Shown in pieces: positions 22,636-33,611 of a stretch of DNA of 64,000 bases. The notes below the pieces were generated by a model that had not been told where the DNA came from, made no database searches, and saw only the letters and a program-made list of their open reading frames with translations. The stretch's first letter is position 1. The number at the start of each line of letters is the position of its first letter. This DNA is from Scolanthus callimorphus (taxonomy: Eukaryota; Cnidaria; Anthozoa; Actiniaria; Edwardsiidae): assembly GCA_033964015.1 (NCBI GenBank), contig CM066917.1, positions 29,153,951-29,217,950 of the forward strand, given 5' to 3'. The position numbers and the translations under genes were made by a program.

Positions 22636-24715
22636 TTTTTTTGTTATTTTTTTTTTTAGATACAAACTGTTTTATTTTAAGGCGAACACACACGTAGATA
22701 GAAAGAATGTTGGCCAAGAGGAAAAAAGATTAAGTAAACCTTTTCGTTTCTTTGATGTATTGTCTTACTGCTGCAAAAATTGCCACATTACCATTGAAGT
22801 TAAAAGTCAAATTTCCATTTAAGAGAATCTCGGTTCTTTTAGTAGTATTAAGGTGGCTCCCGAGTATTTATTGCAGAAATAGACCTCAACTTCTAGCGTA
22901 TGTTTGACCCTGAAAAAATCTTCCGATTTCCATAATTGTTCTCACAGAGCTTAAGCAACCTCTGCACTACCAAATGGTGTAGTTCATTTCAAATTTTCCA
23001 AAGGAGGTGTTTTTAGAATAATTGTTATAACTTGAAAATTCGACCGTGAATGATCTTATTACCAGCTAAAATCGCATCCATAGTAACAAGGGTTTACTCA
23101 GAGAAATGCTCAGGTCAGCTTTTCCCATGCGATTTAAGTTGTAACCGATGTAATAATTTTACCTCTAAAAATGTCTTATCCCGCTTCTGTTTAGTGTGCC
23201 GAGCGCGGATATCAGAAAAGCAGGGAAGCTCTTCAGTATTATCTCGGCTAATGTTCACTCTTAATTATATAAAAGAGAAAATAGAATCGAGTATCTACAG
23301 AAAGCGATATTTAATAAACGAATGAGAGCAACGTCTTGTCCAGAATGTGATGTTGCTATAATATTCAATTCGAGCTCGAAATACCTAAATTGCTGGAATT
23401 GTTTCGCAAGTTTCTTTCGTGAGAGGTAGAGTACAACCAACTGAGAAGACTTACCAAGTTTGGGCTCGTCTTTCCAATACTATGTTGACAAACATTATCC
23501 ACAAGGAGTCAGTATTTCTTCGCTCCAACACAACCCCAAGAAAACCCATATGTTTATGAACTCAGCGTTCTCGTCTCAGTGCACATGGTGCTAAATACTT
23601 CACGTGCGACGCTTTGTCGACCCGCGGGATCGCGGAACAGCTACCGGTATTAACTTGTCTTACTTCGGGACTAGGAAGCGTCGCACGTGAAGAATTTATT
23701 GAAGTGCACTGAGGCGAGAACACTGCGCTCATAACATGTGGGTTTTCTTGGCGTTTGTGTTGGAGCAACGAAACACTGACTCCTTTTGGATAATGTTTCT
23801 CAACATAGTATTGGAAAGAGGAGCCCAAACTTGGTAAGTCTTCTCAGTTAGTTTTACTCTACCTTTCACGAAAGAAACTTTTGAAACAATTCCAGCAATT
23901 TAGTTATTTCGAGCTCGAATTGAATATTATAGCAACAGCACATTCTGGACAAGAAGCTGCTCTCATTCGTTTATTAAATACTGCTTTCTGTAGATACTCG
24001 ATTCTATTTTCTCTTTTATATAATTAAAAGTGAACATTAGCCGATATAATCCTGAAGAGCTCCCCTACTTTTCTGATATCAGCGCTCGGCACACTAAACA
24101 GAAGCGGAATAAGACATTTTTAGAGGTAAAATTATTACATCGTTTACAACTTAAATCGCATGGGAAAAGCTGACCTGGGCATTTCTCTGAGTAAACCCTT
24201 ATTACTATAGATGCGATTTTAGCTGGTAATAAGATCAATCACGGTCGAATTTTCAAGTTATACCAGTTATTCTAAAAACACCTCCTTTGGAAAATTTAAA
24301 ATATCCCAAACAGACGAGCTTAATATATCAAATGAACTACACCATTTGGTAGCGCAAAGGTTGCTTAAGCTCTGTGAGAACAATTATGGAAATCGGAAGA
24401 TTTTTTCAGGGTCAAACATACGCTAGAAGTTGAGGTCTATTTCTGCAATAAATACTCGGGAGCCACCTTAAGAGAATTCCAGGTAATGCCAGCAATTTCT
24501 TCGACAGAGGCGAAAAGAGAATTACGTTGAGCAGCATATCTAGGGCAAAATAGAAAATAGTGTGCGACATCTTCGGCCCTGCACCACAGGAACAAGCTGG
24601 CGAGTCAACACAATTAATTGAATACAGGTACCAATTAAGGGCACACTGCTTTAATCTTAATATTGTATGCAAAATTGAAAAATATCTTTCTTGGCGATAA
24701 CTTACAACCAATCAG
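22636..24715 (-). pseudogene. Degenerate 3' end of a non-LTR retrotransposon, interrupted by a foldback
   Basis: On the minus strand, 24,711-24,472 encodes a peptide typical of the reverse-transcriptase C-terminal tail. It has an amphipathic helix, then a Cys-rich SPACSCGAGPKMSH segment resembling the CxxC...H...C motif. After the foldback (22,852-24,467) a related frame continues at about 22,847-22,715. It ends near IKETKRF and a stop, a common ending for such tails. An A-rich stretch on the minus strand (about 22,665-22,635) would be the poly(A)-like end. The two halves are in different frames, so the copy was already decaying or has since mutated. Confidence 0.6.
22848..24471. mobile_element. 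1.6-kb foldback element with TTAA target duplications
   Basis: The left end is TTAA-GGTGGCTCCCGAGTATT (22,848 on) and the right end its mirror image, AATACTCGGGAGCCACC-TTAA (to 24,471). Arms of about 765-795 bp are complementary across nearly their whole length, apart from small indels such as about 30 bp extra near 24,300. They meet around a loop of about 60 bp near 23,615-23,675. No transposase is encoded. TTAA duplication is characteristic of piggyBac-type integration, so mobilisation by such a transposase is the best guess. Confidence 0.85.
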
Positions 24716-24719
24716 AATG

Positions 24720-25712
24720 CAAAATCGATTATAGACTACAGTGGGATCTGACTAAAGAGATAAATTATGCAGATACCTTATGAGTAGTCATTCTTGCCGA
24801 ATGTGGTATAGCCGTCAATTCGTGGTCATCTTGAAAACGCTTATATCGTCCGTGCTTCGTCTGTGAATCAGGGCCAATGCTGATTGAATGCACTTTATTT
24901 TTACTGTATGTATAAAAAGCGGCAACATTAATTAACACAGCACTTAAGAACCCTAATCAGCAGCGCCTAAGTTACTTTTTTCACTAGAAATCAGAAGACG
25001 AATTACGAATTGAAAATTTGTATTCTTCAATTAACGAGTTTTATAGATAAATTCATCACATGAAGAGTGAATTTCACGGTAAATTTCACGCGAAAAACGA
25101 TATCGCACGAGTCGCGAATTTTCTTGAATCCCATAGCAAAGATTTGATATTATTTTAGTGAAATCATTTTCAGTTTTTGTCGCATTCAGCTTTCAAACAT
25201 TGAATACCACGTTAAATTTCACTCGTTTTTAGCCAATCAACGCGCGCGTAAGAATTAGGCTGTGGAAATGTTACACTACATTCCCTAAATCAGCCGATGG
25301 AAATGGATGTTTTCTCTGACTCGGTATGTTGCTAGGATGACAAAATGGCGGCTCACCGAGGTCCATCACTAGTCGACAAACATAGATGGGAAATTTATAA
25401 GGAAAAAATACACGCACAAAAAACGAAGTGGATAGTACAGACAAAAGAACAGAGCAAGAGAAATTGCCTTTGATACACGCGCGCACTCTTGTTTCGTTAC
25501 TGCAATGGAATCGAGGCCAAACGCGTGTCGTGACATGCAAAAATGTTAATATGGCGGAAATGATAGCAACATTTTTTAACACAGAAGTTTGAAAACCGTG
25601 CCGAAAATTAATTACGAGCGTGAGAATGGCGATTGCCTCCTGTTTGCCTTGGTCTCCATGCTCAAGATGACGCGCGTGACAAAGGAGAAATAACGAAAAG
25701 AGAGACAATATT
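24720..25712. other. Intergenic 3' flank of the DSL gene
   Basis: No gene assigned. A minus-strand open stretch at 25,271-25,708 has no recognisable domain. It overlaps a dispersed repeat (25,273-25,350, related to 2,041-2,110). It would only matter if the DSL gene were spliced beyond 25,717. Confidence 0.35.
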
Positions 25713-26068
25713 TTACCTTAGTAAATGCCTTCTCGCGATTGTCATTACGACAAGTAAAATAATAATAGCTGCTAACGCTCCCAATATGTACGGTAATGGC
25801 CCCCGGAAGATGGTGATCACTGCAGGCGCGTGGGTGGTAGGCAAGACGGTGATTGGTGGAGAAGACGTCACGTGATTTGCATCACTGGCCGTGATTGGTG
25901 GATATGAAGTATATTGTCCAGTAGGATGTTCACTGATTGGCTGAGTAGGCAAGATGCTCTCCTTTGTTGTTAGTTTCATGCCGATAGTTTTCTCGATGAG
26001 CTCTTTATTTTTACTGATAACTCCTTTTATTACAACTAAGGGGATCTTCACAGAAGGTATTGTAACAC
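25713..26068 (-). CDS. DSL gene transmembrane exon and probable C terminus
   Basis: Continues VTIPSVKIPLVVIKG, then a Thr/Pro-rich juxtamembrane part, a single hydrophobic helix (YILGALAAIIILLVVMTIA) and the basic stop-transfer ARRHLLR. TAA follows directly (complement of 25,713-25,715). The same bases form a possible donor, AG|GTAAAA, so a longer cytoplasmic tail cannot be excluded. Confidence 0.65.
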
Positions 26069-29000
26069 CTAGGGTAAGAAGGACAAGCGCACTTGGTTAA
26101 TTGAAACATTTCACATTTGCGGATTTCCGTGGTTTACAATGACGTGATAAACTCGAGATAAACGCACGAGGGATGCTGGAAAAACACGAGAAAAGTTTGG
26201 AACTCACGAGTCGTAGGCGCGAGTGAGTATCAAACTTTTCAAGTACTTTTTTAGCATCCCACTTCTCAGTGTTTGGAAATCCTGATGAAACACACACCCT
26301 AGTGTCTATTACTTCAAACTCAAACTCGTTTGACATTTAATCCCATTATCTAAACAGTTCTAGCAATTGCCTGCAAATAATATCAGTTTGGCTGATATAG
26401 TATTACCTGTACCAGGCAGTTTGGCTGATATAGTAATGTAAACGCGCCCGTTGGAGGAGTTTTTGGCGGTTATATGGACATCTGTTGTATTCAGTAGGAT
26501 TGAGCTGGAAACAAGAAACAAATAACATAAACGGGCATCTCCAATTATTATCGCATTCGACACACCGTGGCCGAAACTGAGTAAAGAGGGAAGGAGACCA
26601 GCGGGCAAAACGGTATACTGACATCCGGGGACACAGGATTAACAAAAACCCATTCGTGGAACCAACATATTTCATGGAACTCCATTCATGGAACGAAATC
26701 TTTTATGGAACTTTTATGAAACCCATTTATTGAACCGAAATATTCAATGGAACTCATTCATGGAACCGAAGTATTTCGTGGAACTCAGTCATTAATTGAA
26801 GTGAAATATTTCAATGGAATTCATTCATGGAACTCCTTCTGGAACTGAAATATTTCATGAAACTCGTTCATGGAACTCATTTCATTGAGCTGAAATATTC
26901 CATGGAACTCATTCATTGAACTGAAATATTTCATCGAACTCATTCACGGAACCGAAGTATTTAATCGAACTCATTCACGGAACCGAAGTATTTCCTGAAA
27001 CTTGTTCATGAACCGAAATACCTAAATAGCAGGCCCTTTTACGCTTCACTCGAAAATAAATTTCACCACATTTACTTGTGGGAAAAAAGGAATTCCTCCT
27101 GATACTCAGGCCAATTGTCTTCATCGGAATGGCAAAACAAAAGCTGAACTTTTTGTTGCGATCGTATACTTTCGACGGATTTGAGTTCCCTGAAAATACC
27201 TGTAATCTCTTGCCTAGATGATATACCGTTTCCGGGATACGTTGTCACCCAAAAAGCCTATAAGCTTGGTGCGCTAGGGAGTATGGGTAAAGATTTATTT
27301 GAATTTCTGTAAAATATTAGAAACAAACATGCTTGGAAATGTACTGAAATTTAATCATTTCACCTGTGTTTGCGATAACTGTCTGAATTCAGATGAAACA
27401 GTAGCAGTTTAAATGCCCCCATCATCCTTTGCGCTTCAAGCTTATAGGCTTTTTGGGTGACAACGTTTCCCGGAAACGGTATATATCTGCTCGACAACCA
27501 TAAGACGCGTCTCTTTCGCGTAGGCGCATGCGCTTACCCGTTTGTCTGCTGGTCCATTCCGCATGCACGCGGGCTCTTGTTACAATATTTGTTCACGTGA
27601 TCTGTTATCACCTCTTTCAGCTCTTCCTGGGAAGTTGTTGTCCACTGGCGAAAGAGAAACATATGATGTTGGTATCCAAGCAGTTCCATGGGTTCCATGG
27701 CCCATGATGTTAGGGTCTGTTTACATGGAGAAAACTTGGCCCGGGCAGCCGGGTCACCCGCCTAGGCTAACTACCCTGGGCGAGCCAGGCTTCCATACAT
27801 TTCCTTATAAAACGCGACAAACTGTTTACATGAGAAAACAAAAGTTGGCTCGGTTAGGAGGGTCACTAAGTCTCCTCGCAGCCTCACTCGGGCGAGACAG
27901 GAGGGTGACCCTTCTAGCCGTGCCAACTTTTTCCCATGTAAACAGTTTGCCTCGGCTACCCGAGCCAACTCTCAATCATTCTTAGTACTTTGAGTATTTT
28001 TGCCGTATTTTTTAGTATCTTGAGTACGTTTATCTGAAGAGTACATTTTGTCATATAAACGCTCGCCAAAGTTAGCTCGCCTAGGCAGGTGACGCGGCTG
28101 CCCGAGCCAAGATTTCCCCATGTAAACAGGCCCTTAGTCGTTTCTTTCTTTCTTTGATGCAAACCAGTGGCGGATCCAGGATTTTGCTAAGGGGGGTACC
28201 GTTTCTTCTACATTCCTTCGAAGACTGATACGGGCAATGTATTAAGCAGGGCTCGTCCACGAGCGGTCTAAGTATCACAATAATACTCCTTATTATTCTG
28301 ATGCTCAAGGGGGGTTCCGTGGAACCCTTGGAATCCCCTGGATCCGCCACTGCAAACGGTGCACAATATGACATTTGTAGAATGTTTAGAAACACTTTTT
28401 TCCACAACATTGAACAGCGGTTTTCAGTAAACCAACTCGTAGGACATTGCTATACGTAATATAAGCACCCTAAGTGACACGAGTGAAATGCAACAACAGC
28501 TGATTGTTCTATTTTGATCCGTCGGTTAGCGGGAACTAAAGCCCTGGCTAAACTAGGACACATGTAGCGTGCAACATTGTAGCCGGGCACTTCATGTTTC
28601 AAAGTTTAGCCACGCGAGAAACATTGTTGCGCGCGACAAATTTTGTAGCCGGGACACAAGAAATGTTTCTTCTCAAGTCAAGAAACATTTTATGTTTCCG
28701 AGACACGCGTGCGATGTTTCCTAGTTTAGCCACTCCGGGAAAACATGCAGGACACAAATGTTGCGCGCTACGTGTGTCCTAGTTTAGCCGTAGCTTAACA
28801 AAGCACCAAAAACACAGAAAACAGTGAAAAGATGTTAAATGTAATGTAATGTAGGCACTTGTATACCGCAAATTATCATATGAATATGTTCAAATGCGGT
28901 TTACAGATGTGGACATGTCTGATCCCTAAGATGCGGACTGCGTTTATACAATGCAGTTTACAATCATGAGTGGTTGTTACTAAAAATAGACACTTTTGTG

Positions 29001-32000
29001 GCGCAACACTTATACAGAATTCTCACTCTTTATAGTAATGGACTCTTGGTACAACTTACATTTTCAGCAGGCGTAAGCTCAATCACAACTACATCTTTCC
29101 AAGGTTCTGTCGGGGTTGACAGGATGGAGAAGTGAATCTCAGACGTCGAAGAGGGCGATGATTTCCATGTTGATAAGTTTGTTAAGGAACGTGAAACTGT
29201 CTCTATTGTCGCCGTTGGTACGTGACCTAACAGCGTCATAGAAGCATCGGTCGTAGTTGGCAGATTCATATACGACATCGGTGTCAACTGCACCCGTAAA
29301 ACTGATGACGTTGTTGATGATGTCCTCAGAGTTGAATAGACATTTACCGACGTCGCTAAAATTGCAACACTTTCCACTTCGCTTGTCGAAAGAAGGTCTG
29401 TATTTTGTACTAAATGGGTAGACGTTAGTAGATCTGTATTTTGTAGTACAGGAGTAGATGTCGGAGGTTCAGTTGTCGACACAATTGTTTCCGAGCCTGA
29501 TTCTCCCGATCCTTCCGACTTGGAATGGATCTCTCCCACTCCCGAGGTTGTCGATTCTAAAGAAATAGTTCCCTCATATGTCTTAGTAGCGGTACTTCTA
29601 GCTGTTTGTAGAACATCTGACTGGGACGTTTGTAAAGCTCTGCTAGCGGAAACAGCAGGATTAATAGTGAACAACGAGGAGGACAAGGGAGACGATAATG
29701 ATGATGATCCGGGTGAAGACGATGATGATGAGGAAGAGGACGATGAGGGTGGTGGTGATGTTGATGACGAGGAAGTCGGTGATGATAGTGATGTTGTTGT
29801 TAACATTGATGACAGCAACGTCGATGGCGGTGAAGTCAATGCTGAATGTCCATGCAATATCCACGTAGTTTGTACTATTACATCTTTGCTCACCATAGGC
29901 GTCGGTCCAAGAAAGATGGTAGATTGGGTGTTAGGGACTGCAAGCAAAATTGACCAAGGTCAAACAAATTTCTCGTGCCACAGAATTACCACGACCTGCT
30001 TCCAGGTCCTGACGCTATAGTTCTACAGCCCCACTTTGGAGTCACTGAAATTTGTTCTTTTTTCTTCCTTACGAAGGGATTTTCTCTGTGACTTAGTGGT
30101 GATTCGGTAGTACTTCTCTCGACAGCATTGTCCGGAATAATACATTGAGCATCTCATCATAACTTCACTATTCATTTCTCACAGAATTTTGAGACAATTA
30201 ATAATCATGTAGAACTACAGCGACAACATTTTCTGGAGGAGTAAGCCATGCCAATTGCACTTGTAAATACACTTGCAAATAAGTGGGAACCGGTCCCAAT
30301 GTCTTTTGAAACTTACCTTCTGTGCAGTTTGGTCCAGCCCACCCGGATAAGCAAATCTTCTCCCCACTAATGGGATTACAATCAAAATGACCCATGGTGT
30401 CATTCCGGGGGGTGCAGTCCTTCTTCTTTTTCGTACAGTTCGTCAAAGTGTCATACCATCCTTCCCGGCAGACCTTGCGCCCGTTGACATAATCACACAC
30501 GTAATGTCCCTGGTGATCAGTATCACGTGGTATACAATACACGCTACATTGCGGGACAAAGTAGTTGTTATCACAGTAAACATCGACATGGACATTCATG
30601 CATGAGCGTAGACCACAAAGCCTGTGTTTGGTAGAGGACGAGGCGGCCTGGTTCCTAGCTGGATCACGTGATATGTCGAGTTTGTATTTGTCCACGAAGT
30701 CATCGAGCTTGCCTATTACCATGCCCCCGTCATCGTCCCAAACCTCCACCACAAACGTTGCACCCTATGGAAAGCACAAATAACAATATTGACATATGCA
30801 TGATTTTATTTCGCGAAGCCTGTGTACAAACCCCAAAAGGAAGAGAGGCCGGTGACAAGTCTTGATCCCCCGCGAAAACAAGAAGTGCCAGAAGTAGTTA
30901 GCTTACTTTTTTTGGCAAACGTTGATAAACAAAACGGAAAGGTTTTATTACGCAACAGAAAGGTTTCATAGGTTTTATTACGGAACACCAAATCTTGGTA
31001 CATGACGCCCCGTCTACATGTAGATGCCTTTAAATCCACCTTACCTTCCAATCCTGGAAACGGTACGTAAGTGGATTCTTGAGCCCTCCACCAAGGCTCC
31101 CTCCGTTGCCGGGGAAACTGAAGCTGTCATCGCCAAGACGCTTGGTAGTACCGGTACCAAGGGAGCACTCAACGCCCGAGTTCACTGCATTGGCGCAGAA
31201 CTTGAAAAAGTTGTCACACTCGTTCCAGCTGCACCAATTAGGAGTGTCACAACATTCTCCGTTGTAAAGGAGGTGGTCGGGGTTTCTGTAGTCAATGAGC
31301 TTGATCTTCAGTTGCCCCGACGATCTCACGTAAGTCTGGAATAATTCAAAGGAGAAGAAAATTTGAACGAAGGCTACTTTAAGTTTCAAAGAGACCCGCC
31401 ATAATATCGACAAACTGATAGACAAGGCCATAGACAGACACAGACAGACACGAACAGGTCTACACGCAAGGTCACAGAGGTCAAAGACAAACAGGCGGAG
31501 AAGCTAACACGTCCGCAATATATTTTTTTAGTCATATTTGACTGATTCAGATTTTTTTTTCACTGTCTTCAGACCATTCTTCTGAGATGTCACACACAGC
31601 GTCTACCGTAGACTGCTAGCAGTCCCTTCTTTGGCGAACGTCTGTAAATCGAGAGAAAGACACGGAGCGTGCCAAGCGTAAAAAAAAAAAAGAAAAAGAT
31701 TCCCTCGATTTACGCCCGACGTTCGCTGCAAGCAGTCTACGTCTTCCTTAGGGAACAACCATCATCAATATCTCATTCCGCTTCCTGATCCGCTAATGGT
31801 TTAATGTGACGTGCATATACAAACCTCTATTTTTTGGGCGTTTTCATCTTGATGATCGTCCCCAAACAATTTGACGAAGTTTCGGCTCCGAGGTGATGTT
31901 ACAGTGAAGTCAAAACTTGTAGCATATTCACAATTTTCCGTTTGGCAATACTACCTATTTTTGCGCAGTGACCTTTGCTTGATGATCGCGAGGAGGGCGA

Positions 32001-33105
32001 AAGATTTCATAATTGAGCGATCCATTAAAGATGTCATGGTTATTGTACTAGAGGTCCCGGAAGGTTACGCAAATCTTTACACTGTCAATAATATCACGGA
32101 TGTTTTATCTTCCCAGTGACATAGGTATTTACAAAGGGTTAAGTGACCTGATCTCATGAGAAGTTTAAAAATACAGTTGCTTTTGAAAAAAGATTTCTTG
32201 GGCCGAAAAACAATTCCAAGGAAAATAGTCAACTACAGCAAAAAATATATATATCTATATCTGAAAAAAATATCCTGCTCACCGAAAAAAGCAAGTGCGG
32301 CAAATGATCATGACATAATCACAGCCTATTCCAATACAGATCTGTATATCATGTCCATGCAGGCAATGTAACTCGATTCCTTTGAACAAATGACAAATCA
32401 TAAGTCAATCAGCTCGGTACTCAAGTAAAGGACGCGTCGGGTCGGAGCACGGAACGAAAAAACAGTGTTCAAATAAACGTTTTTTTTATCAATTCAATCC
32501 AATGCAGACAAAGAATCTAAAACGTCTGGGCAATATAGAATTGGGCGGCGTCGTTTTCAGTTTTTGGACAGTTTGAATACTGCGAAACGTCTGATCCGAC
32601 GTCATAATCCCGCTCAGGGAAACCAAGGAAGAACCGCTTGAATTTCAAGTTCAAGTGGAGAAACGGGGAAAACATTGTCTTGCATGAAACCTTCAAGGAC
32701 TTTCACGCATTTTAGGATTAGAGAATAAAGCTTCATCGTGGATATTCAGAATTTTGCAATCGAAGTCTTGCGGTACTGTGCAAAACCTATATTCCAATGA
32801 GCTCTTTCAGGCGTGAATCAATGTAATAGCGCACACATTTTGAGATCAATGATCCCTGTTTTCTCTCCCTCCCAAGATTTGTGCAACTGCAAGCTATTAC
32901 ATTTGATACCAAGCATTGTCTTGGGTGGACAATGGCGTATCTAATGTCACTTATATGAACCTAACTTGTTCTCTAGGTGGGCCCGGAAATGCAGGACATG
33001 AATTCCCTTAAAGAGTAATTGTAACAATGTTTCATACTCGATCATACTCACCAGAAACGCAAGCTCCAACAGGCATGCAGTAATCAAAATGTTGTGCCAA
33101 TCCAT
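25713..33105 (-). CDS. DSL-domain transmembrane protein (Notch-ligand-like), multi-exon
   Basis: Probable ligand of Notch at the cell surface. Coding exons in transcript order are 33,052-33,105, 31,045-31,335, 30,317-30,764, 29,060-29,937, a missing exon, 26,407-26,504, and 25,713-26,068. The first four join in one frame of 557 codons. Domains are a signal peptide (1-18), an MNNL-like N-terminal region (about 19-145, Cys-rich with GECCD), a DSL domain with six Cys (about 179-225), then a second C-terminal half of a DSL (about 231-262). A Ser/Thr-rich stalk (about 266-557) follows, then a membrane-proximal domain, a transmembrane helix and a tail of about 8 residues. No EGF array is present. 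The phase step between exon 4 (phase 0) and the 26,407 exon (needs 2 nt) shows that one exon is still unplaced. The 3' end is uncertain: TAA at 25,713 is the simplest stop, but GTAAAA there could be a splice donor. Confidence 0.82.
26130..26330. repeat. Dispersed repeat in DSL intron
   Basis: Contains inverted words 'gaaaagtttggaactcacga' and 'gcgagtgagtatcaaacttt'. Its end resembles 12,630-12,690. Non-coding. Confidence 0.4.
26407..26504 (-). CDS. DSL gene membrane-proximal exon
   Basis: 98 bp between a strong polypyrimidine/CAG acceptor and a GTAATA donor. The frame NTTDVHITAKNSSNG...TISAKLPGT joins in phase with the next exon (G|GT). It reads as beta-rich with two potential N-glycosylation sites. 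It needs two bases from the preceding exon, which is not yet located. Confidence 0.6.
26640..27030. repeat. Degenerate tandem repeat, ~30-bp unit ('catggaactcattcatggaa')
   Basis: Roughly a dozen imperfect copies of 'ttcatggaactcattcatgg' plus 'aaccgaaatat'. Lies in the large intron of the DSL gene. Confidence 0.8.
27222..27485. mobile_element. MITE, ~45-bp terminal inverted repeats
   Basis: TATACCGTTTCCGGGATACG...AAGCTT at the left is mirrored by AAGCTTATAGGCTTTTTGGG... to the right end at 27,485. A related copy carrying an insertion lies at 39,996-40,500. Confidence 0.8.
27711..28136. mobile_element. Composite MITE with another MITE nested inside
   Basis: Outer ends are GGGTCTGTTTACATGGAGAA and the complement ending CCATGTAAACAGGCCCTTA. 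The inner element (about 27,817-27,951) has GTTTACATGAGAAAACAAAAG and its mirror TTTTTCCCATGTAAAC. The two share the GTTTACATG core, so one family inserted into its own kind. Confidence 0.7.
28160..28357. mobile_element. hAT-like MITE with CAGTGGCGGATCC ends
   Basis: Terminal repeats are CAGTGGCGGATCCAGG (28,165 on) and CCTGGATCCGCCACTG (to 28,352). Both sides are flanked by CAAAC (28,160-28,164 and 28,353-28,357). This terminus is widespread in animal hAT-type MITEs, but the 5-bp flank is shorter than the usual 8. Confidence 0.75.
28546..28789. mobile_element. MITE with GGCTAAACTAGGACACA ends
   Basis: Left 'ggctaaactaggacacatgt' and right 'cgtgtgtcctagtttagcc' are complementary. The interior contains further inverted 'gaaacatt' words. 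Intronic to the DSL gene. Confidence 0.75.
29060..29937 (-). CDS. DSL gene exon 4: mucin-like Ser/Thr stalk
   Basis: 292 codons dominated by Ser and Thr with poly-Ser runs (complement of about 29,690-29,790), no Cys until near its end, and many potential O-glycosylation sites. It is flanked by GCAG acceptor and GTAAGT donor sequences. Such a rigid glycosylated stalk would hold the DSL head away from the membrane (inference). Confidence 0.75.
30317..30764 (-). CDS. DSL gene exon 3: end of MNNL plus one and a half DSL modules
   Basis: 149 codons plus one base. FVVEVWDDDGG completes the C2-like fold. The first DSL runs from VYCDNNYF to TLTNC with six Cys and the GHYVCD and CREGW hallmarks. After a Lys4 linker, CTPRNDTMGHFDCNP...CLSGWAGPNC repeats the second half with four Cys. 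Donor GTAAGT at 30,311-30,316 (complement). Confidence 0.85.
31045..31335 (-). CDS. DSL gene exon 2: MNNL-type N-terminal domain
   Basis: 97 codons between an ATTCCAG acceptor and a GTAAGG donor. It starts SSGQLKIKLIDYRN and contains GECCD, several further Cys and a Gly-rich turn, then NPLTYRFQDW. The pattern matches the N terminus of Notch ligands, which is a C2-like lipid- and Notch-contacting module in the family. Confidence 0.8.
31600..31750. mobile_element. Palindromic MITE in DSL intron 1
   Basis: 'gtctaccgtagactgctagc' and 'tgcaagcagtctacgtcttc' are complementary. So are 'gcgaacgtctgtaaatcgag' and 'ctcgatttacgcccgacgtt'. Length about 150 bp. Confidence 0.65.
31751..33051 (-). other. 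Remainder of DSL intron 1
   Basis: AT-rich, no exon-like frame found. The short plus-strand frames here lack domain content or splice context. Confidence 0.4.
33052..33105 (-). CDS. DSL gene exon 1: signal peptide
   Basis: The ATG (complement of 33,103-33,105) opens 18 codons with a hydrophobic core (ILITACLLELAFL), followed by a consensus GTGAGT donor. The exon ends in phase 0, matching exon 2. Confidence 0.75.
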
Positions 33106-33611
33106 GTATCCTTTGGTCAGTCCATGAAGCGGGCAGAAGCTCTGCGGTGCAAGTCAGAGTCCACGCAGCCTACAGCTCAGTGCATCTTCAGTACTCTCAT
33201 TTAGTAATCGTGCTACTATGAAATCGAGGAATGTAATCACGGTGTTTATCGAGTGGTGAGTGCGCGTTTTCTTTGTGGCTAAGTGTAAGCTCCAGAAGCT
33301 CATGGTCGTAATCGTATTCAATGGAAATGACAGATGGACATGAGGGCTGTCAGTGTAATGTCGAGACATGTGAGGCGCGCCGACACTTACGCGCGCAAGG
33401 CACGCCGGGTTATATGGCTCTCATATGGCTTCCGCCATAGCCTAACCCCGAGGAACTCTGGCCTTGACGCAACTACAAGGGAGTTGGAGAACCTTTAGCC
33501 ATCAGCTCTGTACATTAGACAACCGGAAGTGGTCACCATTTATCTTGCATCACGTGGCTAGCTCGCGCATGTGCGATTGCTGAACAACCTCCGCGTTAGC
33601 CCGATTTTTCG

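Noticed and set aside
25271..25708. Minus-strand 145-residue open frame as an extra DSL exon or gene
   Set aside because: No domain, part lies in a dispersed repeat, and its first codons overlap the presumed DSL stop.
29520..30020. Plus-strand acidic open frame rich in Asp/Glu
   Set aside because: It is the antisense shadow of the Ser/Thr-rich stalk exon of the DSL gene. GAT/GAG codons are complements of the Ser codons.
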